DNA of 64,000 nt from assembly GCA_033064195.1 (NCBI GenBank), contig JARBJD010000018.1, forward strand, positions 124,001 to 188,000, given 5' to 3'. Below are positions 1 to 10,734 of this stretch, one piece after another. Positions within the stretch are counted from its first letter, which is position 1, and the number at the start of each line of letters is the position of its first letter. Source of the DNA: Blattamonas nauphoetae (lineage: Eukaryota > Preaxostyla > Oxymonadida). A program made the translations under genes and the position numbers. Below the pieces are notes generated by a model that was not told where the DNA came from, did not search any database, and worked only from the letters and a program-made list of their open reading frames with translations.

Positions 1-1140
1 AAGTTAGTCTCTTGTGACGTAATTCGCATAGTTTTCAAAAAGAATTGATACAAGCGTTCACGAAATGTGTTTGATGAGGTTAAAGTCGGTAAAGAGTGTT
101 TGAAGGTATTTCTGACCGATATTGACATGTTTGATTCTTGGAAGTTTTATCTTTTTTCTTGTTTCAACTAACACAATCACTGAGAAGGACCCGTGAGTGG
201 TGGTGAGGGTCCATCTTTCCCTCAGTGCGAAATGTGATGAAGGATCACGGCATTGTTTTCCGTCAATGATCTCTTCCGTCACGACAAGTTTTCAGTTTCA
301 ACTAATCCCAGGACATCACCAAATCCCAAGTTTGCTGGGATGATCACTCAACCCAGATTCTCAGCGTGGTGTGTCTTTTATCCTTATGACTTCTTGAATT
401 TCTCTAGTCATCTCTCACACAGATTCTTCACATCGCCAAACTGACAAAGCTCTCGAAAGAAACATTTTGAAAGAGTCTCATTTCCATAGACGCAGCGATT
501 TTGAAAATGACGGAGAAGAATGCGAGGAACTCTGTGCGATTTGTGAAGACCAATTCGATACCCTTTGACGAATCGTTGGAAGAAACAGTGTGATTTTTTG
601 ATTTTGATGTCTCTCTTTCGATGAACAGCTGAACTGTATGAGACGTTTTTGAATCCAATTCGAACAGTATGCAAAGTCTTGATGGTTTCGTGCTGTGGCT
701 GGCCTTTTCATTTCACGACTAACTGTTAATCGTCGGTGTTCGGCGCATCGGTGTCCTTGGATGCTGCATTGACAGAGACATGGAGCGAACGAGTTGACAT
801 GTGTCTTCCTTTTCCTTTTCTTCATTCAATCTGCTACTATCTTTCACTAGACATTCACCATCTGGGATCCATTCAGGAGTGATATCGGATGTGAATCACG
901 TGTCATGTCGTTCGGAGTATGTCCCCATACAGTAGCATTTCATGTCATTCTCTCTTATTTTTCACTGTTGATCTTCCAAAAAAATCACAGAGACGTATAA
1001 CTCAAGACAGTTGATGGGAGAGAAAAAGGAACTCTCAACTCTCACTTGTTCTATCAAAAAGCAAAAATTACAGCCGGATCAGGTCGTCGTGTCGGGCAGT
1101 ATAATTCATTCTTTCTGAATGACACTCCGAACAAACGAAT
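1..1140. other. Left flank with no recognised gene
   Basis: About 1.1 kb before family copy A. Several short open frames occur on the minus strand (for example 58-282 and 428-825). They overlap in different frames and match nothing I recognise. The last 50 bases (about 1095-1154) resemble the sequence just upstream of the start codons of copies B and C, with AACAAAC and ACTCCTCG motifs, so they probably belong to the promoter or leader of copy A. The rest could be a decayed gene or transposon. Confidence 0.4.
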
Positions 1141-1197
1141 TGGGTGACTCCTCGATAACTTCAGAGCGGTCTATTGTGAATGGGGATCTCTCGCATA

Positions 1198-2575
1198 TAG
1201 TTGTAAAATAACCCGTGAAAGTAAAATAACCCGGCCCTTTTTCGGAGGTGTTGAACCCATATCTCCAAATTTCTCCGAGCCCAAAATTTTTTGGGTCCCA
1301 CTTTTTTTGTGTCCATCATCATCACGACTCCGGTAATTGTTTGAGGTGGAAATCGAACCTCCAAAATAGGATCCCCGGCTGGGGTCTCCTATTTTGGAGT
1401 CTGTTTTGGCCCCTTTTTAGACCCTTTTTTGGCTCCTAAATAGGAGGTCCTTAATATTTAAGCTTAGAGGATCCAAACTTCCTGACCATATTCCTCCGCG
1501 CCTGTTCATGATTTTTCTTTCTCGTTTGATTTCTGGTGGTTTGGGATGGTTTTCTCTCGAAATAACAATTTTTTGAAAAATGAAAAATCCTGGGGGGACC
1601 TGGGTGGAAATTTAGTGTCAAAAACTGACTTCCCTGTATAATAAGCTTAGGAGCTTGAAAACTTGTTTTGATCATATCTCCACAACCAGGCATGGTTCGG
1701 ACATGAAGTTTTCACCAATAGGGATCTTTTGTTGAGAATTATTTTTTTCTGAAAATTTTGAGAATTTTCGACGACTTCCTAAAACGGAGTTTTTTCGCTT
1801 TTTTCGTCAAGTCTGTTAATGATCATCCAACATTTGTCTCAATGTCCAATTTTTTCTGGGATTGATTCCTTGGATTCAATTCTGATTGTGTTAACATCGT
1901 TTTGAATGAATTTGAAGAATATTTGAAAAACGGATGAATAGCTAGCGAAGAAAAATCAAAACTGCGAAAAAGCAACCCAAAATTATCTCAACTGCCGCAA
2001 GGGGATTTTTTTCAAAATTTTCAGAAAAAAATAATTCTCAACAAAAGATCCCTATTGGTGAAAACTTCATGTCCGAACCATGCCTGGTTGTGGAGATATG
2101 ATCAAAACAAGTTTTCAAGCTCCTAAGCTTATTATACAGGGAAGTCAGTTTTTGACACTAAATTTCCACCCAGGTCCCCCCAGGATTTTTCATTTTTCAA
2201 AAAATTGTTATTTCGAGAGAAAACCATCCCAAACCACCAGAAATCAAACGAGAAAGAAAAATCATGAACAGGCGCGGAGGAATATGGTCAGGAAGTTTGG
2301 ATCCTCTAAGCTTAAATATTAAGGACCTCCTATTTAGGAGCCAAAAAAGGGTCTAAAAAGGGGCCAAAACAGACTCCAAAATAGGAGACCCCAGCCGGGG
2401 ATCCTATTTTGGAGGTTCGATTTCCACCTCAAACAATTACCGGAGTCGTGATGATGATGGACACAAAAAAAGTGGGACCCAAAAAATTTTGGGCTCGGAG
2501 AAATTTGGAGATATGGGTTCAACACCTCCGAAAAAGGGCCGGGTTATTTTACTTTCACGGGTTATTTTACAACTA
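1198..2575. mobile_element. Foldback DNA element, TA target duplication
   Basis: This is a 1378-bp palindromic element with arms of about 566 bp (1198-1763 and 2010-2575), nearly or fully identical, around a 246-bp spacer. The ends read TAGTTGTAAAATAACCC and its reverse complement, with TA on both sides (1196-1197 and 2576-2577). Removing the element and one TA restores a 75-nt exon 1 in frame, and copy C has the empty site (CTCTCGCCTAGAGC). TA duplication with inverted ends is typical of the Tc1/mariner group. No transposase is encoded, because the open frames in the arms are mirror copies of each other. It is probably a non-autonomous foldback or long-TIR MITE. Confidence 0.88.
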
Positions 2576-3078
2576 TAGTGCTTTGAACTGTCCACCGATT
2601 TGGGATCTGGTTTATTGGTTTCGTTCTTCATTTCTCGTTCTCAGTCGAAAATCCAATCACTTCTCGAAGTCTTGCAATGGGATGATGAAAATATTATTGT
2701 TGACACACTCCGAATATTGCAGAAAGTGGCATCTGGTGTGTATTCTTGTTTTCTTCATCGATTTGTTGATTGTTCTGGATGTTTTGGATTTGTTTCAGAA
2801 AGTGTCTCAGAAAGTGAGTCAAATGACAGTTTCGATGATTGGTGTCGATTTCTGTCTCCATTATGTTGTGGAACACACTCATCTGGACTTGTGGTCTCGT
2901 TTTCTGTTTTGTTGATTGTTGATTGTGGCTTTGATTTCAGGCAGAACTGGTGAAATTGCTTGAGATTCTTTGTTTGCGATTTTCTTGGTTGTGATGATGG
3001 ATGTCCTCATTTCTTGCTTTCTTGCTTTCCTTCAGATTCGAAATCGCCCTCGTTCGTTCGCTCTTCGCTTTCGTCTGA

Positions 3079-3553
3079 TAGTGGTCGGATAAACCCGTTA
3101 ACTCCGATAAACCCGTTAAAACATCCCCCATTTCACATATATCATCTCTTTCACACGACTCATCAGTTGTACCTGTAAGAAAACCCTAGTGAGAATTCTG
3201 GAAGGAATTGTGACTCTTTCAGAGATTGGATCAAAGACAATGGGTCTATTCAAATGGATGAAATGTCAACGACGACACAGCGCAAGTTATTCTGACCATG
3301 AAAAGCTCGACTCGCAACACATGATCCCTCTAGTTCTCGGAAATAGATTTGTTCAACTTCGTTCAAAAAACAACGTTCACTTTTCGCTTTGCATTTCACA
3401 ATCATTCTTTCATGAAGAACTCTAGTTTTAAAAAAAATGAGGAAATGCATGAATGTGAAGTGGAAGGAGAATTAAGATGAAGAGGGGAGACTGTTTCGTC
3501 CCTTTGGAAGGGTTAACGGGTTTATCCGCTCTAACGGGTTTGTCCGGGTACTA
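3079..3553. mobile_element. 475-bp MITE with doubled-motif inverted ends
   Basis: The element lies in exon 5 of copy A, between direct TGA repeats (3076-3078 and 3554-3556). Its ends are imperfect inverted repeats of about 42 bp, each containing two tandem versions of GGATAAACCCGTTAA. Outer bases are TAGTGGTC at the left and GGGTACTA at the right. Removing it with one TGA restores the 104-nt exon 5 seen in copies B, C and D. A 3-bp duplication is usual for PIF/Harbinger or CACTA elements, but the TGA target and TAGT ends do not fit either family cleanly, so the superfamily is open. No coding capacity. Confidence 0.82.
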
Positions 3554-5203
3554 TGAAATCGCTTCTTTCGTGATCAGGGAATTTGGAGATTGGTCTGCTT
3601 GTCCTGCATTGGAATCAGTGTGTTTCATTCTTTCATCTTCTTCATTTGTTTTCAGTGTTGTTCTTGCATGGAATCACTCTTTTTCGAACCTAAAATCGTC
3701 GACTCGCTTTTTCTCAAACGCAAAAACTAAATCATTTCCACATTCGACAAAATCGAAGAATCATCGCCTCCATCTCCTGTCTTCACCACCTTGGCTCGGA
3801 TTTCTCTCTTTCCTCATCTCAGAATGGCCTTTCCATCAATTCGAATTATTTCTCGGGTCGTCGAGCGAGATCCACCTACTCTCACACTCCTCCCCTCACC
3901 CATCTTCCCATCATCTTCCCCACACCAACAATATTCTGAACTCTCATTCCTGGCTGCTCTGACAAAGATACTCCGAATCGTTTTCTCTGATTTCCAAAGA
4001 AATCTCCCAACAGATCCTTCACACCTCCAAAACTACATCCAGATCACGAAAAATGATCCATTCCTCATCACGCGTTCACTTGAATTCTGTGGACGTTCGT
4101 TCCGCCTTCCACTTCTTCTTTTGACGACAGATCCACCAATCGAAGTGTGTTTTCGCTCTCTTCATCACTTTTCGTCGTTTCAGGTAGATTCCAAAATCAT
4201 TCGAGAATTGATTCTCTTTGTGAAAGAAACCCTCCCAACGATTCTCACAAACATTTCAACCATCGACACTCTCATCGCTTCTCTTCACTCCGACTCTTCT
4301 CCAACCACTCCATTGGTTTCTGGAGTTGACACACAAATGATTGATTCTCTCAAACGTCTTCGAGATCGATGTGAAGTCAACATGAACAGATTATGGGGAT
4401 TCTTCATCGATGTAACATTCAACATCACAGAACCCCACAAATCTTCATTCCAAACAATCATTCTCGATGATGCGTCCTTCCCTGACCTCATTCTCAACTC
4501 TCTCAAACTCAACCACAAAGACATCAGGGAGAATGTCTTCATCGCTCTTTCAAACACCTCGATTCAGTTTGAAAGGATTAAAGCAAAGTTCATGACAGCG
4601 AATCTTGTTGTTCGGATGTTTGAAACGGTCGATTTTGTTTCTCTTCCTCTCTCCGAGTCCAAAACTCTTTATCATCTCGCCAGATTTATCACCTGGATGT
4701 TTGATCCAATCGGGAACGATGAACACGCAAGGTTCGAACAATATTGTTTCTTTCGGGTTTATCTGTTCGAGCCAGTCAGACACTTCCACATTTTCATCTT
4801 CAACAATTCGGATAAACTCATCCTGAACGAAAAAGACGAAACGCGACTCGAAACTGATCTTTGTCGGATGCACCGTCACATCAAAAACATGGAACTTCGA
4901 TTGTTTGAACACGACACCGACTTCGTGTCAGAACTTGTAAAATGGGAAGTACGAACGATGATCGAGATGGAGAACGAAATGGCTTTCACCATATTCTTCA
5001 AGAACATGCTGCACAGAACTTCAGAATGGAAACGAAAGGAAAAAGAGAGACAAAAGAGACGAGAAGTGCGTTTGAGAGAAGAAGGGTGGGACGATGCGTT
5101 CGAACTGCGAGTGGTGGGGATCGAGAGGAAAACCCATCAGGATATCCAGTCTGTTTCGAGCCGATTCAGAGTCGAGCGCGCATTGAATGCAGACTCACTC
5201 TGA

Positions 5204-5861
5204 ACTGAGTTGGCGATCTGTCGAACCCACATCAATCGTTCTTCACCAAGTTCTCTGCTGCACCTCATCTGATCGAACACTCATCACCTCACTCTGACTC
5301 CTCTCTTCGTCTCTACTCATCTCTCCTCATTGCGTTAAAACTGGCTGACAATGTCGTGATTGGAGTTGGTGGAGTGTCTGATTGTCCATCCCACTCATCC
5401 CCCAAACTCAGAGGAGTGAACGTGGAGAGATGAGACGAAACGATCGCTGTGTCATCCTCGTTGGGATTGTGGGACTTGAATGGACAGAGTCCTCTGACGA
5501 CCTCGCCGAATCAGAATTACCCAATCTCGTCACTTGAACTCCATCCCACTCGTCCACGTGTCACACAATTCGCATGTCCTCATTCGTCATTTCAAGGATG
5601 TGCTGGCTGACAGAAATGATACAGAACTGATGGACAACGCTGTGTTGGAGATGGAAGGAGATGAAGAACGAGACAGAGTTGTGCTCGGGTGCGACCTGAA
5701 ACAGTTCCTCCAGGCGATGGCAAAGCAGACGACTCGTGTTGCAAGAATAACCTTCAACACACTTCCCTTCCCATTCATTTCATCATCCCTCTTTTGTGAC
5801 AATTCGCAAAACTGTTGCTTTTTAGATCTATAAACAGATGAATGATGAGGATAGGCAAGTC
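5204..5861. other. Spacer between copy A and ABC relic
   Basis: No recognised gene. A 99-codon open frame on the plus strand (5534-5833) has an acidic stretch with DNAVLEMEGDEERDR and KQFLQAMAKQTTRVA. It looks protein-like but matches no family I know, and could be an exon fragment. The pyrimidine-rich sequence just after the stop of copy A is probably its 3' untranslated region. Confidence 0.35.
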
Positions 5862-6760
5862 CAGTCCAAGTAGAGGACCCGCCACAATCACCCGCATCTC
5901 AATCATCTCCAACACTTCCCAGATCCGGTCGTCCGATGTCTTCAATCCCAAGTCCAGGTTGTGTCGAATCGTTCCTGTGAACAGCTTCGGGTCTTGCGGG
6001 ATGATCGCCACCGAGCTTCGCACACGGTGGATGTCCACTTTCGAGATGTCCACTCCATCAATCAGAATACGCCCGCTGTTCGGATCTTCGTTCGGGTCCG
6101 CATCAACTGGGAATCCTGTCTTCATGTCAATCATCTTCGGCGCCAGCTTCGGGTCCAGCTCAACAAGTCGGAACAGAACAAACAGAAGCGACGAATTCCC
6201 TGCTCCTGTTCGCCCACACACCCCAATCGTCTCCCCTCCCGTGATGTCGAAGTTCACCCCCTTCAGCACGAACGGCAGACCAGGACGGTATTTGTACTTC
6301 ACGTCTTCAAATCGGATGTCTCCCTTCGCTGGCCACTCTTCAGGCACTTCCACTTCGTGCGTCGATGCTTCCTGAGGCAGCTTCGTCGAATAGAAGTCAA
6401 CTCGCTCGAACGATGTAATCTTCGATTCCAGATCCACGGTCTGTTGGATCAGCTCCAGACACAGATTCGAAAACGTCATGCACGACATGATCGCAGCTGA
6501 CAGCTTCGACACGTCCATCAAGAACCATCCAATGAGCATCACCCCGCAGTACAGCAGAGACGAGATCACAGACGCATTCAGCGACGCCCACTTCTGGCCC
6601 TCCCGGAACAGCATGAACGGCACTGACATGTCGTCCTTCACCTCAAAGAACTTCTCCTTCCATTCCTCTTCCCGTCCATAGCTTCGGATCGTTGTCAGAC
6701 CTGCTCCCGAAATCGACTCCGAAAAGTGCGAGTGAACAGGAGAACGAGCAATCGATATTT
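5862..6760 (-). pseudogene. ABCC-type ABC transporter relic (TMD2 end plus half of NBD2)
   Basis: The minus-strand frame reads from a SHFSESISGAGLTTIRSYG segment, the usual ABCC motif at the end of the second transmembrane domain. It passes through two hydrophobic helices into an NBD core: LPFVLKGVNFDITGGE, a Walker A region GRTGAGNSS, GRILIDGVDISKVD, and a Q-loop region VAIIPQDPKLFTGTIRHNLD. It breaks off before the ABC signature and Walker B. The Walker A lysine is replaced by Asn, so ATP binding would be lost. The first half of the transporter is missing. Full ABCC proteins are about 1300-1500 residues, and this relic covers about 300. A second relic of the same family follows copy B. Confidence 0.85.
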
Positions 6761-6929
6761 GGACAAAATCAACAATGTGAGGAGTGTGGCGATGCCCAGA
6801 AAATTAATTCATTCGAGTGAACTAGCTTTGGACACAGAATATCCACAAAGTGAGTGAGAAACTGATGTCACACCCATTCTGAATTGTTTCTGAATGACTC
6901 TCGTACCAAACGGAACACGTGACTCCTCG

Positions 6930-9087
6930 ATGCCTTCAAAGCAGACTGTTGCTAATGGGGATCTCTCACCAAGAGCTTTGAGCTGCCCACCCACTTGGAA
7001 TCAGGTTTGTTGTTTTCGTTTTTCATCTATCTCGATCTCAGTCAAACAGCTCGTCCCTTCTCAAAAGATCGCAAAATGATGACGAAGATATTATCGTTGA
7101 AACACTCCAAATATTGCAGAAAGTGGCATCTGGTGTGTCATTTAGTTGTAATCAACGATTCGTTGTTGACTGTTTTGGATGTGTCTCAGAAAGTGGGTTG
7201 GATGACAGTTTCGATGATTGGTGTCGATTTCTGTCTCCATTGTGTTGTGTCCCTCACTCATCTGGACTTGTGGTCTCTCCTTTTCTCTTTTGTTCATTCT
7301 CGCTTTCAGGCTGAACTGATGAAACTGCTTGAGATTCTTTGTTTGTGGTTTTCTTGGTTGTGATGATGGATGTCTTCCTTTCTTGCTTTCTTTCAGATTC
7401 GAAATCGCCGTCGTTCGTTCGCTCATCGCTTTCCTCTGAAATTGCTTCTTTCGTGATCACCAACTTCCGAGATTGGTCGAAATGTGCTGCATTGGAATCA
7501 GTGTGTTTCACTCTTTCTTCTTCCTTATTTGTTTTCAGTGTTGTTCTTGCATGGAATCTCTCTTTTTCGAACCTGGAATTGTCGACTCGCTTTTCTTCCT
7601 TCAAAAGGACTTCATCGATTACACATTCATTAAAATTTGTGAATTATCGCCCCCACCTGCAGTTCTCACAACTTTGGCTCGGATTTCTCTCTTCTCTCAT
7701 CTCAAAATCTCCTATTTTTCAGTCTGGGCTCTTTACTGGATCATCAAACGAGATCCACCTACTCTCACACTCCTCCCCTCACCCATCTTCCCATCATCTT
7801 CCCCACACCAACAATATCCTGGTCTCTCATTCTTGGCTGCTCTGACAAATAAACTCCGAATCTTTTTCTCCGAATTCCAAACTAATCTCCCAACAGATCC
7901 TTCCCACATCCCACAATACATCCAGATCACGAAAAATGATCCATTCCTCATCACACGTTCACTTACCTTCTGTTCATATGCGTTCCTCCTCCCAACTTTT
8001 CTTTTGAAAACAACTCCTCCAATCGAAGTGTGTTTTGACTCTTCCCATCATTTTTCATAATTTCAGGTAGATTCCAAAATCATTCGAGAATTGATTCTCT
8101 TTGTGAAAGAAGCTCTCCCAACGATTTTCACAAACATTTCGAACATCGACACTCTCATCGCTTCTCTTCCCTCCGACTCTTCTCCGACGACTCCATTGGC
8201 TTCTGGAGTTGACTCACAGATGATTGATTCTCTTAACCTCCTTCGAGATGAGTGTGAAGACTTTGTGCGCTGTGGATGGCTTTTCTTCATCGGAGTGACA
8301 TTCAGAATCACAGAACCCCACAAATCATCCTTCCAAACAATCATCCTCGACGATCCATCCTTCCCTGACCTCATCCTCAACTCTCTCCAGCTCAACCACA
8401 AAGGTATCAGGGCGAAAACCCTCGCAGCAATCTGTAACATTGTTTTTTTATTATCCCTGGATGAGGGAACAGTTCACGAAAGTAAATCTTGTTGGTCGGA
8501 TGTTTGAAACTGTCGATTTTGTTTCTCTTCCTCTCTCCGAGTCCTTCACTCTCTTCCAGCTCACTTATATTGTCTCCAAGATGTTTTTTCCGATTGGAGG
8601 CACTGTTGATGCAAAACTCGAACAAGACCGTCTCAATCGTGTTTATGTGTTCGAGCCGGCTCAACAATTCATCATCTTCATGTTCAACAATTCGGACATA
8701 CTCTTACTGAACGAAAAAGACAAAATTCAACTTGATGATTATCTCTGCTGGATCCACAATTACATCAACAACTTGGAACTTCGATCCGACGAGCACGAGA
8801 CAGACATTGTGTCAGAACTTGTGAAATGGGAAATGCAGACGATGATCGAGATGGAGAAAGAAGAGAGTTTTCAGATTGTCTTCGATAGCATGCTGAACAG
8901 AACCCAAGAATGGAATCGAGAAAAACGAGAGCGGCAGAAGAGACGAGAAGTGCGTTTGAGAGAAGAAGGGTGGGACGATGCGTTTGAACTGCGAGTGGTG
9001 GGGATCGAGGTGGACGCCAATCAGAACATCCAAAATGATGCGAGACGATTCAGAAGGGAACTGGCATTCAATGCGGACGAGTTCTGA
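6930..9087 (+). CDS. Seven-exon helical-protein family, copy B (one frameshift)
   Basis: Exons are 6930-7004, 7042-7132, 7190-7269, 7310-7340, 7397-7500, 7539-8027 and 8067-9087, with introns of 37, 57, 40, 56, 38 and 39 nt, all GT-AG. The start ATG begins MPSKQTVANGDLSP, matching copies C and D. Intron 6 contains an in-frame TAA, which proves that it must be spliced, although it is a multiple of three. The last exon is 1021 nt, one more than a whole number of codons. The reading frame shifts at a run of seven T (8443-8449), after which the family sequence continues as LVGRMFETVDFVSLPLSES. Either this copy is newly broken or the T run is miscounted. Without the extra base the product would be about 631 residues. 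Function unknown, probably helical and cytosolic; no signal peptide or membrane segment. Confidence 0.85.
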
Positions 9088-9095
9088 TGGAAATT

Positions 9096-9400
9096 GGTCG
9101 TCTGTGCAACCCAAGCGGAAGACCCGTCACAATCTCTCGCATCTCAATCATCTCCAACACTTCCCAGATCCGATCGTCTGATGCATTCCCTCCCAAGTCC
9201 AGGTTGTGTCGGATCGTTCCTGGGAACAGCGTCGAGTCGTGACCAGTTCCTCGGATCGACACAAACTGTCTCACAGTCCAAGGAATAAACAGTATGGTCA
9301 ACAACTTCTTGTTCACGGAGTCTCTGATGAGATCGGGCAGAGGATGATATGAGAGATCAATCTCTCCGTCGAGAAGAGGATTGGACAGACAAGACACCAC
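9096..9400 (-). pseudogene. Second ABCC-type transporter relic
   Basis: The minus-strand frame holds FPGTIRHNLDLGGNASDDR and IWEVLEMIEMREIV, the same Q-loop-to-helical-domain segment as in the relic after copy A. Preceding it on the plus-strand map is a piece resembling the segment after Walker B (DGEID, LIRDSVNKKLLTI). Signature and Walker motifs are absent. Both relics lie directly beside a copy of the seven-exon family, so the two were probably duplicated together. Confidence 0.7.
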
Positions 9401-10085
9401 AAGTCGAAGCGACACTCAGAAAGTGTCAGCTCCTCTCTCTCCCCACACCCGTCAGCCGAAGTTGCCCTTGCGAATGAAAACGCCGACGAATCATCCAACA
9501 TCGACACCACAGCCAGCCAATGTGTATTCTTTCCCTCCTCTCCCGCCTCCCCCACCCGCACTGAACACGTCGCTCTCCCACACCCTCCCCAACTCGTTCT
9601 CTCGCGAGTCTCCATCGCTGCCAACCGTACACCCACTATTCCTCCCAAACACTTCCGCGTCATCTCTATCACAGGGCGATCACTCAACTCATCCCCTCCC
9701 ACTCCCTATCCCTTCTTCATTTCACCGTGGTGCGTCTCACCAACCGGAAACATCGACATTCTCGCTCTCACCTCTCAGCTGGACTCCGCCACACCATTCG
9801 TCCTCCACTCCTCCTCCCACAACCCATTTCTCCTCACAACCGCATTCGGCTGCTGTGGCGTCTTCGTTTGCTCTCCAAACACCGCCAACGACATTCTCGA
9901 ATGCTCAAACCCCAGCCTCTTCACCCATTCTTTCCTTCTCCTCCGCGATCGCCCTCAACATCGCCGTGTCACTCTCCCCACTCGCCATTCCCATCTCCCA
10001 AAAGCTCGACCCTCCAGTCCGAAGCAGCACTGCTGGATTGTCCACTTCCACCACTCTCCCCACTCATCTCTCCTGATCTCAAAAG
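9400..10085 (+). other. Open frame without ATG, possible orphan last exon
   Basis: Two overlapping plus-strand frames are open here. One starts with ATG (9381-10076) but is a monotonous Pro/Ser/Thr sequence. The other has no Met, yet reads more like a folded protein, with SRVSIAANRTPTIPPKHFRV, NIDILALTSQLDSATPFVL and LLTTAFGCCGVFVCSPNTA, ending in a stop near 10090. I think the second is a gene fragment or the last exon of a gene whose start has been lost. No family is recognised. Confidence 0.35.
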
Positions 10086-10428
10086 TAGTTAGGTGAAGGT
10101 CCAGAAGTTATTCATTTTTAGTCACCCATACATTTAATTGTCTGTGCGAATTTGTGGAAGAATCTGGTAAGAAAGAGATGAGATGTGAAATGAACCAACT
10201 GCACACAAAATGGGAACGAAAGGAGTGACATGGTTTGACCACAACGATCATTAGTAGTGAACAGGAAGAGAGAAAAAAGCTTAAAGTGAACGAACCAGTG
10301 TGCAGCGAGAAAAATAGCGAGAAGATCACGAAAGATGGTGAGATGATGCCGATTTAACGAAATGCGGATTAAATGACGTCCGACGAGGATCAACAAAACG
10401 AATGGTGTCCATGACATGACTTGAACCA

Positions 10429-10503
10429 GTCCAGCACAGTGCGGACAGGAAGTTTGTTTGAATTCAAGACAGCAAGAGGTCCAGCACAGTGCGGACAGGA
10501 AGT
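10429..10503. repeat. 25-bp direct repeat pair
   Basis: A 25-bp sequence beginning GTCCAGCACAGTGCGGACAG occurs identically at 10429-10453 and 10479-10503, a 50-bp period. A third weaker piece (CACCGCAGTGTGGCACCAGC) lies shortly after. The pair sits in the spacer downstream of the minus-strand receptor gene. No function is evident; it may be a short tandem duplication. Confidence 0.75.
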
Positions 10504-10734
10504 CGGCTGGCGAGGAGAACCACCGCAGTGTGGCACCAGCGGAACATCCATTTGGCTTGATGAACATGTGACGTGTTCACATAGAATAGATGCGGAGAGA
10601 ACGAAAGAGAATTGTTCAGCTCAAATGTGAAGTGTTTGAGTGAGGTGATCGGTTGTCAGAGCTGTTGTAATGGATACTGAGAGAATGAAGACTACAGGAG
10701 GGAGGAACAGAACATAAAGAAAGTCAGCTTGCCG

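Larger units (their letters stand above)
1155..5203 (+). pseudogene. Seven-exon helical-protein family, copy A (broken)
   Basis: The exons align with those of copies B and C: 1155-1197 plus 2578-2609 (exon 1, split by a transposon), 2645-2735, 2799-2890, 2941-2971, 3036-3078 plus 3557-3617 (exon 5, split by a second transposon), 3656-4144 and 4184-5203. Introns are 35-64 nt, all GT-AG. With the inserts removed, exon 1 is exactly 75 nt and exon 5 exactly 104 nt, as in the other copies. The copy looks dead: the start codon is ATA (1155) where the others have ATG, a TAA lies in exon 6 at 3728, and two transposons interrupt it. The last exon (340 codons) is open and keeps the family tail, with ILDDASFPDLILNSLKLNHK and then a basic stretch before LREEGWDDAFELRVVGIE. 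Function is unknown. The composition suggests an all-helical ARM/HEAT-like protein, which is inference only. Confidence 0.85.

Noticed and set aside
1451-2322. Two identical 80-codon frames in mirror positions
   Set aside because: They are the two arms of the foldback element read in opposite directions, not duplicated genes.
1198-2575. Palindrome as an assembly artefact
   Set aside because: An artefact would not produce a TA duplication and restore an exact 75-nt exon when removed.
10429-10503. CRISPR-like direct repeats
   Set aside because: There are only two copies, no array, and the context is a eukaryotic genome.
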